This document shows, one piece after another, positions 16,287 to 26,171 of a DNA stretch of 61,969 nucleotides (within the stretch, counting starts at the first letter, position 1; each line of letters opens with the position of its first letter). Under the pieces are notes generated by a model. That model worked only from the letters and a program-made list of their open reading frames with translations. It did no database searches and was not told the origin of the DNA. Location: the NCBI RefSeq assembly GCF_910585425.1, contig NZ_CAJUCP010000022.1:1-61969 (forward strand), given 5' to 3'. This DNA is from an uncultured Acetatifactor sp. Its GTDB lineage: Bacteria; Bacillota; Clostridia; Lachnospirales; Lachnospiraceae. Made by a program: the position numbers and the translations under genes.

Positions 16287-18203
16287 CTACACTCGCTTCG
16301 GCGCCTCAACCCTGGGCATCTCCGCCATCCGCAGGGTGGTGCAGCCGTATGGGTAGAGGCGCTTCTTCACTGGCGCCCCCAAGGGCTCCACGGATTCCGG
16401 CCGCTCCCTGCACATCCCGTCCTCCTTCTTCCAGTCCAGGGGCACCATCTCCGTCTCCAGCATCACGGGAGGCTTCTCCCGGTCGAAGGGCATCCCGGGC
16501 ATCTCGGCCTGCACCTCCCGCACAGGCCCCGCCCCGAAGCCGTAAGCCCAGTCCGACTTTGGCCTGACGGCGTAGTCGCAGTAGGGGAACTTCCGCTCCA
16601 CCCCGTCCCTCTCATACTCTATCCGCTCGTGCTCCGCCTCTATGGGCATGGCATAGAACAGAGGCCCCCTGCGCAGGGCCCACATGCCGCTGGGCCGCTC
16701 CGCGAACTCCTCCTGGTACCGAAGTCCGACTACAACTACATCTTCCTTTTCCCAGCATCTCTTTATCATATAGAAGCTGCCGGGCACGGCGTCCCGCGTC
16801 TCCTGCCCCACCCGAATCTGCGCCGCCCGGGCGAACCCCGGTATCCGCACGGAGAGCTCGAATTCCAGAGGTTCCTCCGGCATGACGCGGATCCGTAAGC
16901 TGTCCCGGAAGGGATACTCTGTATCCACCGTCAGGCACACCTCCCTGCCGGCCACCCGGGTCTGTACCCTGACGGGGGCAAGGACCGTCACCGCCAGCCC
17001 TTTTTCCGTCCGCATCACCGTGGAGAGGGCGAATTTGGGCCAGCCCTGGCCGAAGTTGGCGGTGCAGCACCCGAAATGGGGCTCCAGGCCGAAGTTATGG
17101 GCCTCCTCATTGTTGGAATTGAAGGGCATCTTCCCCTGGGGCATCCGGGTGCACTCCACCTGGTTCGTCATCTGCACATACTGATGGCTCCACATATCCG
17201 CGCTCACCGTGGCCGCCAGGCCGTTGAAGGCCGTCTGCTCCAGAAGGTCCCCCCAGAAGGGGTTCCCGCCGATGGACAGCAGCTCCTCGTAGGAGTACAT
17301 GGCCTCCACCACGCCGCAGCACTCGCTGCCCTGCAGGGGGCTGGTGCCGGAGAGGCATTCGTCCCCTGTGAAATGCCCTATGGCCATGCCGTGCCTCTTC
17401 TGCAGCTTTTCGTAGAAATCCAGGGCGAAGGCGTCCGGGTCCTCCCCGGTGAGCAGACTCATCTCCGCCCTGGACTTCAGGGCCATGGCCACGTTCACTA
17501 CATGGTTCAGATAAGTCCAGTAGCGCTTCGCGCCGGGCCTGTCGAAGGAGAGCCTGGCGTACAGCCTCTCATAATCGATGCCGCAGCCCTCCAGCACATA
17601 GGCCAGCTCATCCATCCAGGGCTCGGGCCGCCTCTCCCGGAGCCAGAGCAGGGGAATCAGGCACTCGAACCACCTGGCCGCGCCCCAGCCGAAGAGGGTC
17701 CTGGCGCTGATATGGTTCAGCAGCTGCTTCAGCGCCCTGTAGACCGCCTCTTCGACGGAATGCCCTCCTTCCTCCTCCCCGCTGCACTCCTGGTACACCA
17801 CCAGCACCTTGCAGATCAGGAACGCCGCCCACACATCGTAATGCTCCCGCTCCTCCATGCCGCAGGGGCAGATCCAGCCGTCCTCCTGCTGCCCGGAGAG
17901 GATCGCGTCTATGTAGCGCTTCGCCCGTTTCTGCAGCCCCCGGTCCTCCAAAAGCCACGCCAGGGGGATGAAGCCGTCCAGCCAGTAGGGCACCCGCTCC
18001 CAGCCCTCCCTGTCGCCGCCAATCCATCTGCTGTCCCGCACGTCCGGCCAGATCAGGTCCAGATGCCCTGCCAGCCCCTGGGCCTGGAGCTCCAGCTGCC
18101 GCCTCAGCCACCCTTCCGGTTTGATGTCCGCAGGCTTGAGATACGCGAACTTCCTTGGAGCGCCTTTCTTCCGTTCGTTTCGTTTTGCCGTATTATGTTC
18201 CAT
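16287..18203 (-). CDS. GH127 beta-L-arabinofuranosidase-like enzyme
   Basis: The 638-residue protein belongs to GH127 (DUF1680). The zinc-thiolate centre of this family (E-x-C plus a CC pair) is visible as SECCGVVEA (E294, C296) and GCCTANFGQGWPKF (C379, C380); in characterised members one of the cysteines is the nucleophile. The (alpha/alpha)6 barrel covers about 30-420 and a beta-sandwich follows. It lacks a signal peptide, so it acts on imported oligosaccharides. It is last in the YesMN-ABC-GH106 locus, pointing to L-arabinofuranosides as one substrate. Confidence 0.88.
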   Translation of the reverse strand: MEHNTAKRNERKKGAPRKFAYLKPADIKPEGWLRRQLELQAQGLAGHLDLIWPDVRDSRWIGGDREGWERVPYWLDGFIPLAWLLEDRGLQKRAKRYIDAILSGQQEDGWICPCGMEEREHYDVWAAFLICKVLVVYQECSGEEEGGHSVEEAVYRALKQLLNHISARTLFGWGAARWFECLIPLLWLRERRPEPWMDELAYVLEGCGIDYERLYARLSFDRPGAKRYWTYLNHVVNVAMALKSRAEMSLLTGEDPDAFALDFYEKLQKRHGMAIGHFTGDECLSGTSPLQGSECCGVVEAMYSYEELLSIGGNPFWGDLLEQTAFNGLAATVSADMWSHQYVQMTNQVECTRMPQGKMPFNSNNEEAHNFGLEPHFGCCTANFGQGWPKFALSTVMRTEKGLAVTVLAPVRVQTRVAGREVCLTVDTEYPFRDSLRIRVMPEEPLEFELSVRIPGFARAAQIRVGQETRDAVPGSFYMIKRCWEKEDVVVVGLRYQEEFAERPSGMWALRRGPLFYAMPIEAEHERIEYERDGVERKFPYCDYAVRPKSDWAYGFGAGPVREVQAEMPGMPFDREKPPVMLETEMVPLDWKKEDGMCRERPESVEPLGAPVKKRLYPYGCTTLRMAEMPRVEAPKRV

Positions 18204-18368
18204 GGCTGCCTCCTCTGTCTGAACGCGGCGTTCCCGCTCACGGACTCCCGCCTGGGGGCTCCCTGCTTCGTTCCGGTTCAGCTTCTTTCAGTCTTAGCCC
18301 ACAGTATAGCATGTAGCATCGCTTTTTGCCAGCCCTTTCCTAATCTTCGCCCCTCCTTTTCGCCCAAA

Positions 18369-21230
18369 TCATCCTGGTGAATATCTCAATGTAATCTCAC
18401 CCAGAATCCCATAATCATCCCAATCCTGTATGTCCTCCGGCCGGCGCACGCCCTTGAGCCCCTGGGCCCGGGCATTGGCCAGGACGGCGTTCAGCAGGGT
18501 GGAGGACACCCGGATCTCAATGGCGTTCTCTCCCGGCTTCAGATACTCTCCCACCGAGACCCTGCAGCACATGGGATTCACGGGAACCTCCCTGCCGTTC
18601 AGATACAGGCTGTAGCTGTCATGGACCGGCGGCATCTTAAGCACCGCTCCCCCGCAGGAATCCTCCATCCAAAAGGACGTCCGGTAGGTCCCGATGCCAG
18701 ACATCTCCTCCATTCCCGGAATCTGCCGCCAGGACTTTAACGAGTCGAGGGCTATGGGCTCCAGCTTCCTCACGGCATTCTCCACAGGCAGCGCTCCGGG
18801 CAGCCAGGCCTCCGGCTCCAGGGTCCAGCCTGTGAGGACCAGCTCCTTCGCCGGCTCTCCCTCCGCCAAAGCTGCCCCACATCCGCACTCGGGAATCTCT
18901 TCCTCCGTCATGGCGATCAGGCAGGTGTCATTCTCCTGTAAGGAGACCGGAACCGCCAGATAGTCCCCCTCCCTGCGGAAATCGGCGATCCGCTCTGTCT
19001 TCCCGCTCCAGGGATCGAGACGGTAAGGCGTTCCCGTACCCTTTAGCCGCACCTCCCGGACAGTGACCCTGCGCTCATCGATCTCCCTGTAGTTCCGGGC
19101 ATGGCCCACATTGCAGATGAGATAAAAATGATTGCCATCCGCCTGCCGGTGCACCCCCAGAAGCTGTCCGTCTCCGCCCAGACAAGTGTCGGGAAGGATA
19201 TGGAGCTCCTTTAACACAGCCAGGATATCTTCCCTCTCCCGGATAAAGCGCACGTTCCCCTCCTTATCCAGGGCCTCCATCAGGGCTGTCATATCATGGG
19301 AATGCTTTGTTTCCGCGGAAGAAGCGCATTCCACACTCCGGCAGGAAGACGGTGAAGACGGGATTCGGCCGATGAAGATCACAGGCAGGCCCTTTCTGGC
19401 GAACTCCAGGGTCTTCTCCGCCACTTCCGCGGGCAGACTCTCCTGATTATCAAAAATCAATGCCCGGTAGCCGGGGCCGTCCTTGGCCAGACGCCCGTCC
19501 TCCACCCTGGCATTTTCAAGCCGGAAATGCGCCGGGCAGAGGAACTCATAGGTATATCCCGCATCCTCCAGCACGGGGCTGTCAAAAATACGCACCGCCC
19601 CCACAAAATCGATCCGCTCAAAATACCGCTGGGCGAACACCGCCAGATCCACCTTCATCTGTCCCTGGCGCAGCATATACTGTACCCTCGTCATATAATC
19701 CGTGTACTGTCTGGCATGGAGCCAGTTGGGCTGCCGCTCCCCCCAGCTGTTGCTGAAGGAATCATAGCTGCCCATCCCCTCGTAGCCGGGCCAGATCAGG
19801 TCCTTCAGATGGCCGTTCTCGCTGCCCGCCCCATCATAATGTCCCCGGTAGGAATACCCGTGCAGCACAAGCTGGTTCACGCCGCCGGCCAGGGAACGGT
19901 GGGCATGCCACAGGAGGTTGTGCCAGCATTGCTGGTAATTGCCGGAATTCCTGTCCCCATTGCCTCTGCCCACATTTTCCGGGGCCGTCTCAATGGAGTA
20001 GATCTTCTTGCCCGTCATGTGCACCGCGCCCGACTGGAGACGGTAAAAGTCAATCAGATCCGCGCCGTACAGGGATTCCGTCTCCGGCACCGTCACATGC
20101 ATGGCTGTCCTTGCGTTTTCCAGGGTCTTGCCGTAGGCCGTCTGATACCTGAGCCCGATGCCGTGGCGCAGGCAGAATTCCTCTATGGGCTTCAGATGGT
20201 TCTCGATATATAAATCCGTCAAAAGGGAGGCGAAATCATTTGCCAGCTGTTCATTCTTCACATCAAAGGAAAAGTCCGGATGGGGTATCTGGGCAAAATT
20301 TCCGATCCAGTCCTCATCATACACCGCCGGAAGATAGGGGGTAAAATCATATCCGCAGGTTTCCTCAAAGGCCTTGAGAAGCCCTTCCGTCCAGTCCAGA
20401 TGCGTGGTGTATTCCAGGGAATCAATGAACATATTGTCGATGTTTTCTGCCGCCTCCCCGAAGGAGGGCAGGATCGTATCCTCCCAGAAACGGATGAGCC
20501 GCTCGGAGGCCCCCCGTCCGTAATGATCCAGCTGCAGATTGCCGCAGGTCCTGCTGCCGGAGGGATGCTTCCACCAGGCGAACAGGAGGTATTCCCCCTC
20601 TTCCTCCGGGCAGAAGGAGACCTCATATTCCTCTTCACCGGCGCATACCCGTCGGTAGTCCGCTCCTTCCTTCAAGGCCCTGGCGGAAGCGAATTCCAGG
20701 ATGTGCTTCTCCTTATCGGCATACCTGGCAACGGCAATGCCCTCCAGCCTTGCCCTGCCGCCGGCCGCTTTCGCGTCCGTAAGAGCGGCTTCAGGGACCG
20801 GAACCCTGCCCTCATAGGGATGCTCCCTGGTAATGCCCTCTATGTAGATGCCGTCCGTCTCCATCTGGATGCCGTTTGCCGGGTCGTCCGGATCCACCTC
20901 CCCCGGCAGGGCCAGCGGCCATCCGGGAGTCATCATGAAATCGATCTTCATGCCCAGGCGCCCCGCTTCCAGAAGGACCTCCCGCATCAATACGTTCCAG
21001 TTCTCTTTCCCCCAGTCCACCCGGTAATTGAACACCTCCGGATCCGTAGGCGGCGTATAGGGCATGGAGCATATCTCCGCCCCCAGGAATCCCGCGTCCT
21101 TCATGGAGCGAAGCTCCGCCTTCAATTCCTCCGCCGTGGTCTGCGCCCCGGGAATCCACCAGCGGATTTTAGGGCGGGCGCTTTCGTCCATCTCACGGAA
21201 CCGTTGTAATATCTCCCTGCATGCCTGCAT
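18369..21230 (-). CDS. GH106-type alpha-L-rhamnosidase-like glycoside hydrolase
   Basis: The 953-residue protein starts with the GH106-style opening (RPKIRWWIPGAQTTAEELKA, then GFLGAEICSMPY) of a TIM barrel and ends in a jelly-roll module (about 840-953, SYSLYLNGREVPV, GENAIEIRVSSTLLN). No signal peptide is present, so it is cytosolic. GGAGG lies 6 bases before the ATG. Residues about 625-650 form an unusual Ser/Cys-rich insert (SSPSSCRSVECASSAETKHS). It lies 48 bases after the MalG-type permease gene and is probably co-transcribed. The family call is likely; the exact bond cleaved is inferred. Confidence 0.82.
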   Translation of the reverse strand: MQACREILQRFREMDESARPKIRWWIPGAQTTAEELKAELRSMKDAGFLGAEICSMPYTPPTDPEVFNYRVDWGKENWNVLMREVLLEAGRLGMKIDFMMTPGWPLALPGEVDPDDPANGIQMETDGIYIEGITREHPYEGRVPVPEAALTDAKAAGGRARLEGIAVARYADKEKHILEFASARALKEGADYRRVCAGEEEYEVSFCPEEEGEYLLFAWWKHPSGSRTCGNLQLDHYGRGASERLIRFWEDTILPSFGEAAENIDNMFIDSLEYTTHLDWTEGLLKAFEETCGYDFTPYLPAVYDEDWIGNFAQIPHPDFSFDVKNEQLANDFASLLTDLYIENHLKPIEEFCLRHGIGLRYQTAYGKTLENARTAMHVTVPETESLYGADLIDFYRLQSGAVHMTGKKIYSIETAPENVGRGNGDRNSGNYQQCWHNLLWHAHRSLAGGVNQLVLHGYSYRGHYDGAGSENGHLKDLIWPGYEGMGSYDSFSNSWGERQPNWLHARQYTDYMTRVQYMLRQGQMKVDLAVFAQRYFERIDFVGAVRIFDSPVLEDAGYTYEFLCPAHFRLENARVEDGRLAKDGPGYRALIFDNQESLPAEVAEKTLEFARKGLPVIFIGRIPSSPSSCRSVECASSAETKHSHDMTALMEALDKEGNVRFIREREDILAVLKELHILPDTCLGGDGQLLGVHRQADGNHFYLICNVGHARNYREIDERRVTVREVRLKGTGTPYRLDPWSGKTERIADFRREGDYLAVPVSLQENDTCLIAMTEEEIPECGCGAALAEGEPAKELVLTGWTLEPEAWLPGALPVENAVRKLEPIALDSLKSWRQIPGMEEMSGIGTYRTSFWMEDSCGGAVLKMPPVHDSYSLYLNGREVPVNPMCCRVSVGEYLKPGENAIEIRVSSTLLNAVLANARAQGLKGVRRPEDIQDWDDYGILGEITLRYSPG

Positions 21231-21278
21231 GATAATCCTCCCTCTCGATTTTCACAAATTTTCACAAAATAAGCATTG

Positions 21279-22157
21279 TCAACCCTTTACCGCGCCGCCG
21301 CTGATTCCCTCCACAATCTGGGAAGAAAACAGGAAATACAGCACAATGATGGGAATCAGCGTGATGATTACCGCAGCCATGGACTCCCCCATATGCTTGG
21401 TGAACTGCCCTATGTACTGGTAAATAATCAGGGTCAATGTATAAGTGCTCCGTTTCCCCAAGAGCACCATGGGCATATAGAAATCATTCCACTGTCCGAT
21501 CGCCGTAATCAGGGCCACCGTCATGATCACAGGCTTGCAGAGGGGCACTATGATCCGGAAAAAAATCTTGAAATCCCCGGCCCCGTCCATCCTCGCCGAT
21601 TCCTCCATGGCCATGGGTATGGTCTGGAAAAATTTCTGGAAAATGAAGCACCCCATGGAAATACCGGATACATACACCAGCGCCAGGCCCAAAAGGTTGT
21701 TCAACAGGCCGATGGTCCGCAGGATCAAAAACAGCGGCAGGACGCTCACCTGTATGGGAACCATCATCCCTATCAGGAAATAGGCCACTATGAATCCCTT
21801 TCCCCTGAATTCAAACCGGGAGATCCCATAGGCGGTCAGCGCTCCCAAAAACAGGCATCCCAGCGTGCCGACCACCACCAGGAACACGCTGTTGGCAGCG
21901 TACCGCAGCAGTTTTTCCTCCGTCAGGACCCTGCTGTAATTCTCCAATGTCCAGGCCTTGGGAAGCCCCACAAAGTTCGTCACCAGATCCCCCTTGGACT
22001 TCATGGAATCCATCACCGTAATCCCAATCACGAAGATGGTGATGCTGGTGTAGAGCAGCAGCACGATAGAAAATATCCAGCGGACGATCTTGGCTGACGG
22101 CGACAGAATTTCCGTATTTCTCTCTCTGAATCTTTTTTTCAGTCTCTCTTTTCCCAT
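21279..22157 (-). CDS. Carbohydrate ABC transporter permease, MalG type
   Basis: This 292-residue inner-membrane subunit has six predicted helices and the permease EAA loop AMEESARMDGAGDFKIFFRI, which docks on the ATPase. The C-terminus SSQIVEGISGGAVKG is typical of MalG/LacG proteins. It is second of the permease pair, 10 bases after the MalF-type gene, with AGGAGG before the ATG. As in most such Lachnospiraceae loci no ATPase is encoded nearby; a shared MsmX-like ATPase elsewhere is presumably used. Confidence 0.93.
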   Translation of the reverse strand: MGKERLKKRFRERNTEILSPSAKIVRWIFSIVLLLYTSITIFVIGITVMDSMKSKGDLVTNFVGLPKAWTLENYSRVLTEEKLLRYAANSVFLVVVGTLGCLFLGALTAYGISRFEFRGKGFIVAYFLIGMMVPIQVSVLPLFLILRTIGLLNNLLGLALVYVSGISMGCFIFQKFFQTIPMAMEESARMDGAGDFKIFFRIIVPLCKPVIMTVALITAIGQWNDFYMPMVLLGKRSTYTLTLIIYQYIGQFTKHMGESMAAVIITLIPIIVLYFLFSSQIVEGISGGAVKG

Positions 22158-22167
22158 GCTTCGCCTC

Positions 22168-23070
22168 CTAGGTATCGTACTCGAATTTCTTCAGTATCTT
22201 CCGTTGAATCACCGTCACCGTCATCATGAAAATGAACATTATCACGCAGATAGCCGCCCCAAAACCCAGCTCCGACCTGCCGCTCAGAGCGTTTCCGAAG
22301 GTGTAGCGGTAGAATACCAGATTGGCAAAATCCAGCGAACCGCTGACCCCTCCGTTCCGGCCGCCCAGGATAAAGGGAAGGTCGAACAGGGCCAGCGCCC
22401 AGATGCTGCTCATGGTGATGATGGACGCGCAGGAGGGGAGGGACAGGGGAATCAATATCCTGGTAAATCTCTGCCACTCCGTGCAGCCGTCGATACGGCA
22501 GGCCTCCATCACATCCCTGGAAATATCCATGAAATTAGAATAGAAAATCATGATTCCGGAGCCCGCCCCCTGCCAGATGATCAGCATCACCATCAGCTTA
22601 AAGGCCCACTTGGGGTCGCCGAACCAGGCGCCCTGAAGCTGTTCCAGCCCGATGCCTTCCAGAAATTTATTCAGAAAGCCGAAAATCGGATTAAAGATCA
22701 AAGTGGCGAAAAAGCTGACGATGGTGGAGCTGATGACATAGGGCATGAAGACCATGAACCGCAGATATCTGTGCGCCGGAATCTTGATGAAAAACAGATA
22801 TGCCAGCAGGTACTGGATGGGCGTGATGATCAGCCACACGCACAGCAGATACTTCACATTGTTCCCCAGGGCGTGGAAGAAGATGGGGGCAAAATTCTGT
22901 GCCGTGAACACCTTGATAAAGTTATCCAGTCCGGAAAATTTCATAGGCCCCATACCGGACCATTCCACAAAACTCAGGCCGAATACATAGATAATCGGCA
23001 ATACTACAAAGCAGGTATAGAACAGGAACCCGGGTAAAATAAATTTAATATGGGCATGTTTTTTTCTCAT
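22168..23070 (-). CDS. Carbohydrate ABC transporter permease, MalF/UgpA type
   Basis: A 300-residue permease with six helices, opening with HIKFILPGFLFYTCFVVLP and carrying the EAA-like loop RDVMEACRIDGCTEWQRFTR. It pairs with the MalG-type permease to form the channel for the oligosaccharide bound by the upstream lipoprotein. A strong hairpin with a T-run lies between the binding-protein gene and this one, which should lower its expression relative to the binding protein. Confidence 0.93.
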   Translation of the reverse strand: MRKKHAHIKFILPGFLFYTCFVVLPIIYVFGLSFVEWSGMGPMKFSGLDNFIKVFTAQNFAPIFFHALGNNVKYLLCVWLIITPIQYLLAYLFFIKIPAHRYLRFMVFMPYVISSTIVSFFATLIFNPIFGFLNKFLEGIGLEQLQGAWFGDPKWAFKLMVMLIIWQGAGSGIMIFYSNFMDISRDVMEACRIDGCTEWQRFTRILIPLSLPSCASIITMSSIWALALFDLPFILGGRNGGVSGSLDFANLVFYRYTFGNALSGRSELGFGAAICVIMFIFMMTVTVIQRKILKKFEYDT

Positions 23071-23089
23071 AGCGCCTTCCTTTCGTCTG

Positions 23090-23117
23090 AAAAAAACAGG
23101 GCTGCAACAGCAGCCCT
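23090..23117 (-). terminator. Intra-operon terminator/attenuator after the binding-protein gene
   Basis: On the minus strand AGGGCTGC-TGTT-GCAGCCCT is followed directly by GTTTTTTT, a textbook intrinsic terminator. Since the permease genes lie downstream without an obvious own promoter, partial read-through probably sets the excess of binding protein over permease. Confidence 0.85.
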
Positions 23118-23140
23118 ATCTCTCATGCCTATGCTATCGC

Positions 23141-24517
23141 CTACTGCATCAATTCAGCCAGTCCGTCCATAAACTCGTCCACTGTCATATCCTTGGCGAA
23201 TACCTTCTCGAAATTCTCTTCCCAGAAAAGCACTGCGGAGCCGTCGGTGGAATAGTTGGTGATCACATTGTGCCAGCTGGTATAAATGTTCCCCTGGCCG
23301 CTCTCGCTGATCTGCTTCGCAAGCTCTGTAGCCGCCTCGATCTCATCGCTGGCAGACACGCCGCCCTGGGACTGCACCCAGATGGTCTGTCCCTCCAGGG
23401 ATGCGCAGTAATTCGCGAAAGCGATTGCCGCTTCTTTGTTCTGGGTGGCGGCATTGACGGAAAATCCGTTGGCAGGCGTTCCCACAAGACCGGCGACGCC
23501 GTCCTCGCTGGGAATCTCGAATGCGCCAAAGTTCAGGTCCGGATTATTCTCCGCGATGGTGGTGATCTCCCAGGAACCGGCAATCATCATAGCCGCCTGT
23601 CCGGAGGTGAACGCCAGGAGCATCGCGTTTCCGTCCACCACGCCCAGCCAGTTGTCCCCGAAATAACCCGCGTCAGCCCAGTCCACCATCTTCTGCAGGG
23701 CATCCCTCGCAGGCTGGTCGGTGACCTTTACGGAGTAATCGGCAAGCCCCTTTGTATACGCCGCGTCAAAACCGGAGAGGACCGGCTCATAGGCAAACAG
23801 CATACTAAAGTAAGAATTTACCGCGGAAACCGGGATGATTCCCGCCTCGTCAATGGTCGCCAACAGAGTTTCAAACTCGCTGAAGGTGGCGGGAACCTTC
23901 CATCCATGCTCTTCAAACATGTCGATGTTGTAATAGACGGCACGGGTGTCCATGGTCAGCCAGGGAATGGAGTAGTATTTCCCGTCCATGATGGAACGGC
24001 TCAAAGCGGACTCATCGAACAGGCTGTAATCCACCTCGTCGGTCAAATCCATGATGGCGCCGTTGGCCACCATATCGCCCATTACCGCGTCCGATGTTCC
24101 TCCGGTGTAGAACAGATCCGGGCCGTCTCCGGACTGGATGGCGGTGGTCAGGACGCTGTTGTAGGTGTCTCCGTCCCTGATCTCATACTCTACGGTCACG
24201 TCCGGGTACTGCTTGTTGAAGCCCTCAATCACTGCCTGCAGGCTCTCTTCAAAGGAAAAACCATGCTCCCAGATGGTGATGGTGCCGGAGACATCTCCGG
24301 CCGCCGCTTCCCCGCTCTCTTCTCCGGCAGGCTCCTGGCTTTCCTCTCCTCCCTCCGGCTCCTGGCTCTCCTCTCCGGCAGGCTCCTGGGAACCGCCCGC
24401 GCTCTCCTCCTGGCTGGACTCGCTCTCCTTCGGCTTTTCCTCGCCGCCGCATCCGGCCAGCAGCATTCCAAGCATGCTGAATGTACATAACATTGCAACC
24501 AGTTTTTTCAATTTCAT
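23141..24517 (-). CDS. Extracellular sugar-binding lipoprotein (family 1 solute-binding protein)
   Basis: 458 residues. Residues 1-23 are a lipoprotein signal with lipobox MLLAGCGG, anchoring the protein outside the membrane at Cys23. Residues 25-75 are an acidic Ser/Glu/Gly/Pro linker with repeated SQEPAGEE units. The mature domain starts at GTITIWEHGFSFEESLQAVI and has the two-lobed fold typical of oligosaccharide-binding proteins (VTVEYEIRDGDTYNSVLTTA; AMMIAGSWEITTIAENNPDL). AAGGAGG precedes the ATG. It delivers sugars to the downstream permeases and is likely switched on by the YesMN pair encoded immediately upstream. Confidence 0.93.
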   Translation of the reverse strand: MKLKKLVAMLCTFSMLGMLLAGCGGEEKPKESESSQEESAGGSQEPAGEESQEPEGGEESQEPAGEESGEAAAGDVSGTITIWEHGFSFEESLQAVIEGFNKQYPDVTVEYEIRDGDTYNSVLTTAIQSGDGPDLFYTGGTSDAVMGDMVANGAIMDLTDEVDYSLFDESALSRSIMDGKYYSIPWLTMDTRAVYYNIDMFEEHGWKVPATFSEFETLLATIDEAGIIPVSAVNSYFSMLFAYEPVLSGFDAAYTKGLADYSVKVTDQPARDALQKMVDWADAGYFGDNWLGVVDGNAMLLAFTSGQAAMMIAGSWEITTIAENNPDLNFGAFEIPSEDGVAGLVGTPANGFSVNAATQNKEAAIAFANYCASLEGQTIWVQSQGGVSASDEIEAATELAKQISESGQGNIYTSWHNVITNYSTDGSAVLFWEENFEKVFAKDMTVDEFMDGLAELMQ

Positions 24518-24573
24518 AGCTTTCCTCCTTTTGCATATCTGTTTTCAGGCTCTTCTTCCCTGCCTGTGTTTTC

Positions 24574-24617
24574 ATTATAATCAAAAGGATAAGACCCTGT
24601 AAGAAACAATCTTATCC
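24574..24617 (-). promoter_or_regulatory. Promoter of the sugar-transport operon with an inverted repeat
   Basis: On the minus strand TTACAG (24602-24597) and TATAAT (24579-24574) are 17 bases apart. GGATAAGA (24587-24594) and TCTTATCC (24610-24617) form an 8-base inverted repeat straddling the -35, a possible binding site for the YesN-type regulator. Just upstream a 12-base direct repeat (TTCACATTCTTG at 24655 and 24674) may add to it. Confidence 0.55.
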
Positions 24618-24674
24618 CTCTGATTCACAAAATATTCATATTGTTAATCATGCGTTCACATTCTTGTCCGCAAT

Positions 24675-26171
24675 TCACATTCTTGCCATATTTATCTGCT
24701 TCCGGTAATCCGTAATCGTGCTTCCCGTGATCTTCTTAAAGACCCGCACCATATAGTTTTCATTGGAAAAGCCGGTCAGATCCGCGATTTCACCCAGAGT
24801 ATATTCCGGCCGCCTCAGATATTCCTTCACCTTCTCGATCTTCTTAAGGTTGATATACTGTATGGGCGGCATGGAAGTGCGCTCCTTGAACCGCTTGGAG
24901 AAGGCCGACACGCTCATATTGGAGAGCGCCGCCAATTCTTCCAGGGAAAGCTGTGTCTGTATCTTCCGGTCGATGTACCGAAATACCTCCCCGAAGGAAT
25001 CCTCCCTCAGATGGGCCTCCAGGTCCCTGTGGAAATCCATGAGCAGCGCCAGCACGTCCCGCTTCATATCCCCCGCGCAAGCCGCATCGGATATCCTCCC
25101 TGACACCGGATACCGGTTCATCCAGGCTCCGATCTCCCCATCCCTGTACACCGTCTTCTTCAAAATATTGAACATCAGGATGCTCACCGCCTGATTCATC
25201 CCATCCCGCACGCTCTTCACACGTACCTGCTGTTCCCGGCAGCTGCGCAGAAATTCTGAAAGCTCCCGCTCCAGGATCTCCGCTTTGAACTCATTCAGGA
25301 AGACATCCTCCGAAAACATCAGGGGAGGCGTGCGCTCCTGCCAGGAAATCTCCCCGCTGAAGAACACCTGCCTCTGTTCATGATAAAACCGCTGCTGCAG
25401 CGCCTCCTCCGCTTCCTCATACCGGGGCAGGATCTCCCGTGTATCCATGAACTCCCCACTGATTCCAAAAAGGATCCGCCGGTTGGTATATTGGAAAAAG
25501 TTTTTCTCAATAATGTCTATATACTCCTCCAGCAGCCCATGTCTCTCCCTCTCCGTGCTTTCCCCTTCGAACCGGAAAATAATAAAGGGATTCCTTTTAT
25601 AGGACGAAAGCACATTCCCCATATGGTAATGGGCCACCAGCTCTTCCAGGAGATGGAGCATCATTTTTTCCCGATTCAGCCCTTGCTCTTCCGCCTCGCC
25701 CTCCTCCTGTCCTATCCTCATGACAGCCACTGTCTTCACGCCTTCGCTGCTGTCCATCATCTGCTCGATGGATTCGCTCTTCACCGGCCTTTCTCTTCCT
25801 CTGGTCCTGGCCGCCACGTCATAGACCACCTTTTCGATGGCTTCCTGATTGATATCCTGCTTTAATATATATCCGTCCACCCCCAGGGAGATGGCCTCCT
25901 TGGCATATTCAAATTTTTCATAGCAGCTTAAGATGATCACCCCTGCCGCCAGCTTCTGTTCCCGGATTCTGCGGATCAGCTCCAGTCCGTTCATGTTCGG
26001 CATCTCGATATCCGTAATGACGATATCCACCAGATTGGTCCTGAGGAACTTGAACGCCTCCTCCGCTACCCCGAAGGAGCCCGCCACCAGAATATCCTCA
26101 CAGCTCTCCAAAAGAGACTGGATCCCCACTCTCGCCAGGATCTCATCGTCAACAATCGCTACTCGTATCAT
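24675..26171 (-). CDS. YesN-type response regulator with AraC DNA-binding domain
   Basis: This 498-residue cytosolic transcription factor has a receiver domain (1-120; VDDE acidic pocket, phospho-acceptor D54 in VITDIEMPNMNG, later GYILKQDI), a variable linker and a C-terminal AraC pair of helix-turn-helices (about 395-498; LSLEELAALSNMSVSAFSKR, LGEIADLTGFSNENYMVRVF). It overlaps the kinase gene by 23 bases, so the pair is translationally coupled. Expected role: phosphorylated by the YesM-type kinase, it activates the adjacent binding-protein/permease/hydrolase operon. Confidence 0.93.
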   Translation of the reverse strand: MIRVAIVDDEILARVGIQSLLESCEDILVAGSFGVAEEAFKFLRTNLVDIVITDIEMPNMNGLELIRRIREQKLAAGVIILSCYEKFEYAKEAISLGVDGYILKQDINQEAIEKVVYDVAARTRGRERPVKSESIEQMMDSSEGVKTVAVMRIGQEEGEAEEQGLNREKMMLHLLEELVAHYHMGNVLSSYKRNPFIIFRFEGESTERERHGLLEEYIDIIEKNFFQYTNRRILFGISGEFMDTREILPRYEEAEEALQQRFYHEQRQVFFSGEISWQERTPPLMFSEDVFLNEFKAEILERELSEFLRSCREQQVRVKSVRDGMNQAVSILMFNILKKTVYRDGEIGAWMNRYPVSGRISDAACAGDMKRDVLALLMDFHRDLEAHLREDSFGEVFRYIDRKIQTQLSLEELAALSNMSVSAFSKRFKERTSMPPIQYINLKKIEKVKEYLRRPEYTLGEIADLTGFSNENYMVRVFKKITGSTITDYRKQINMARM

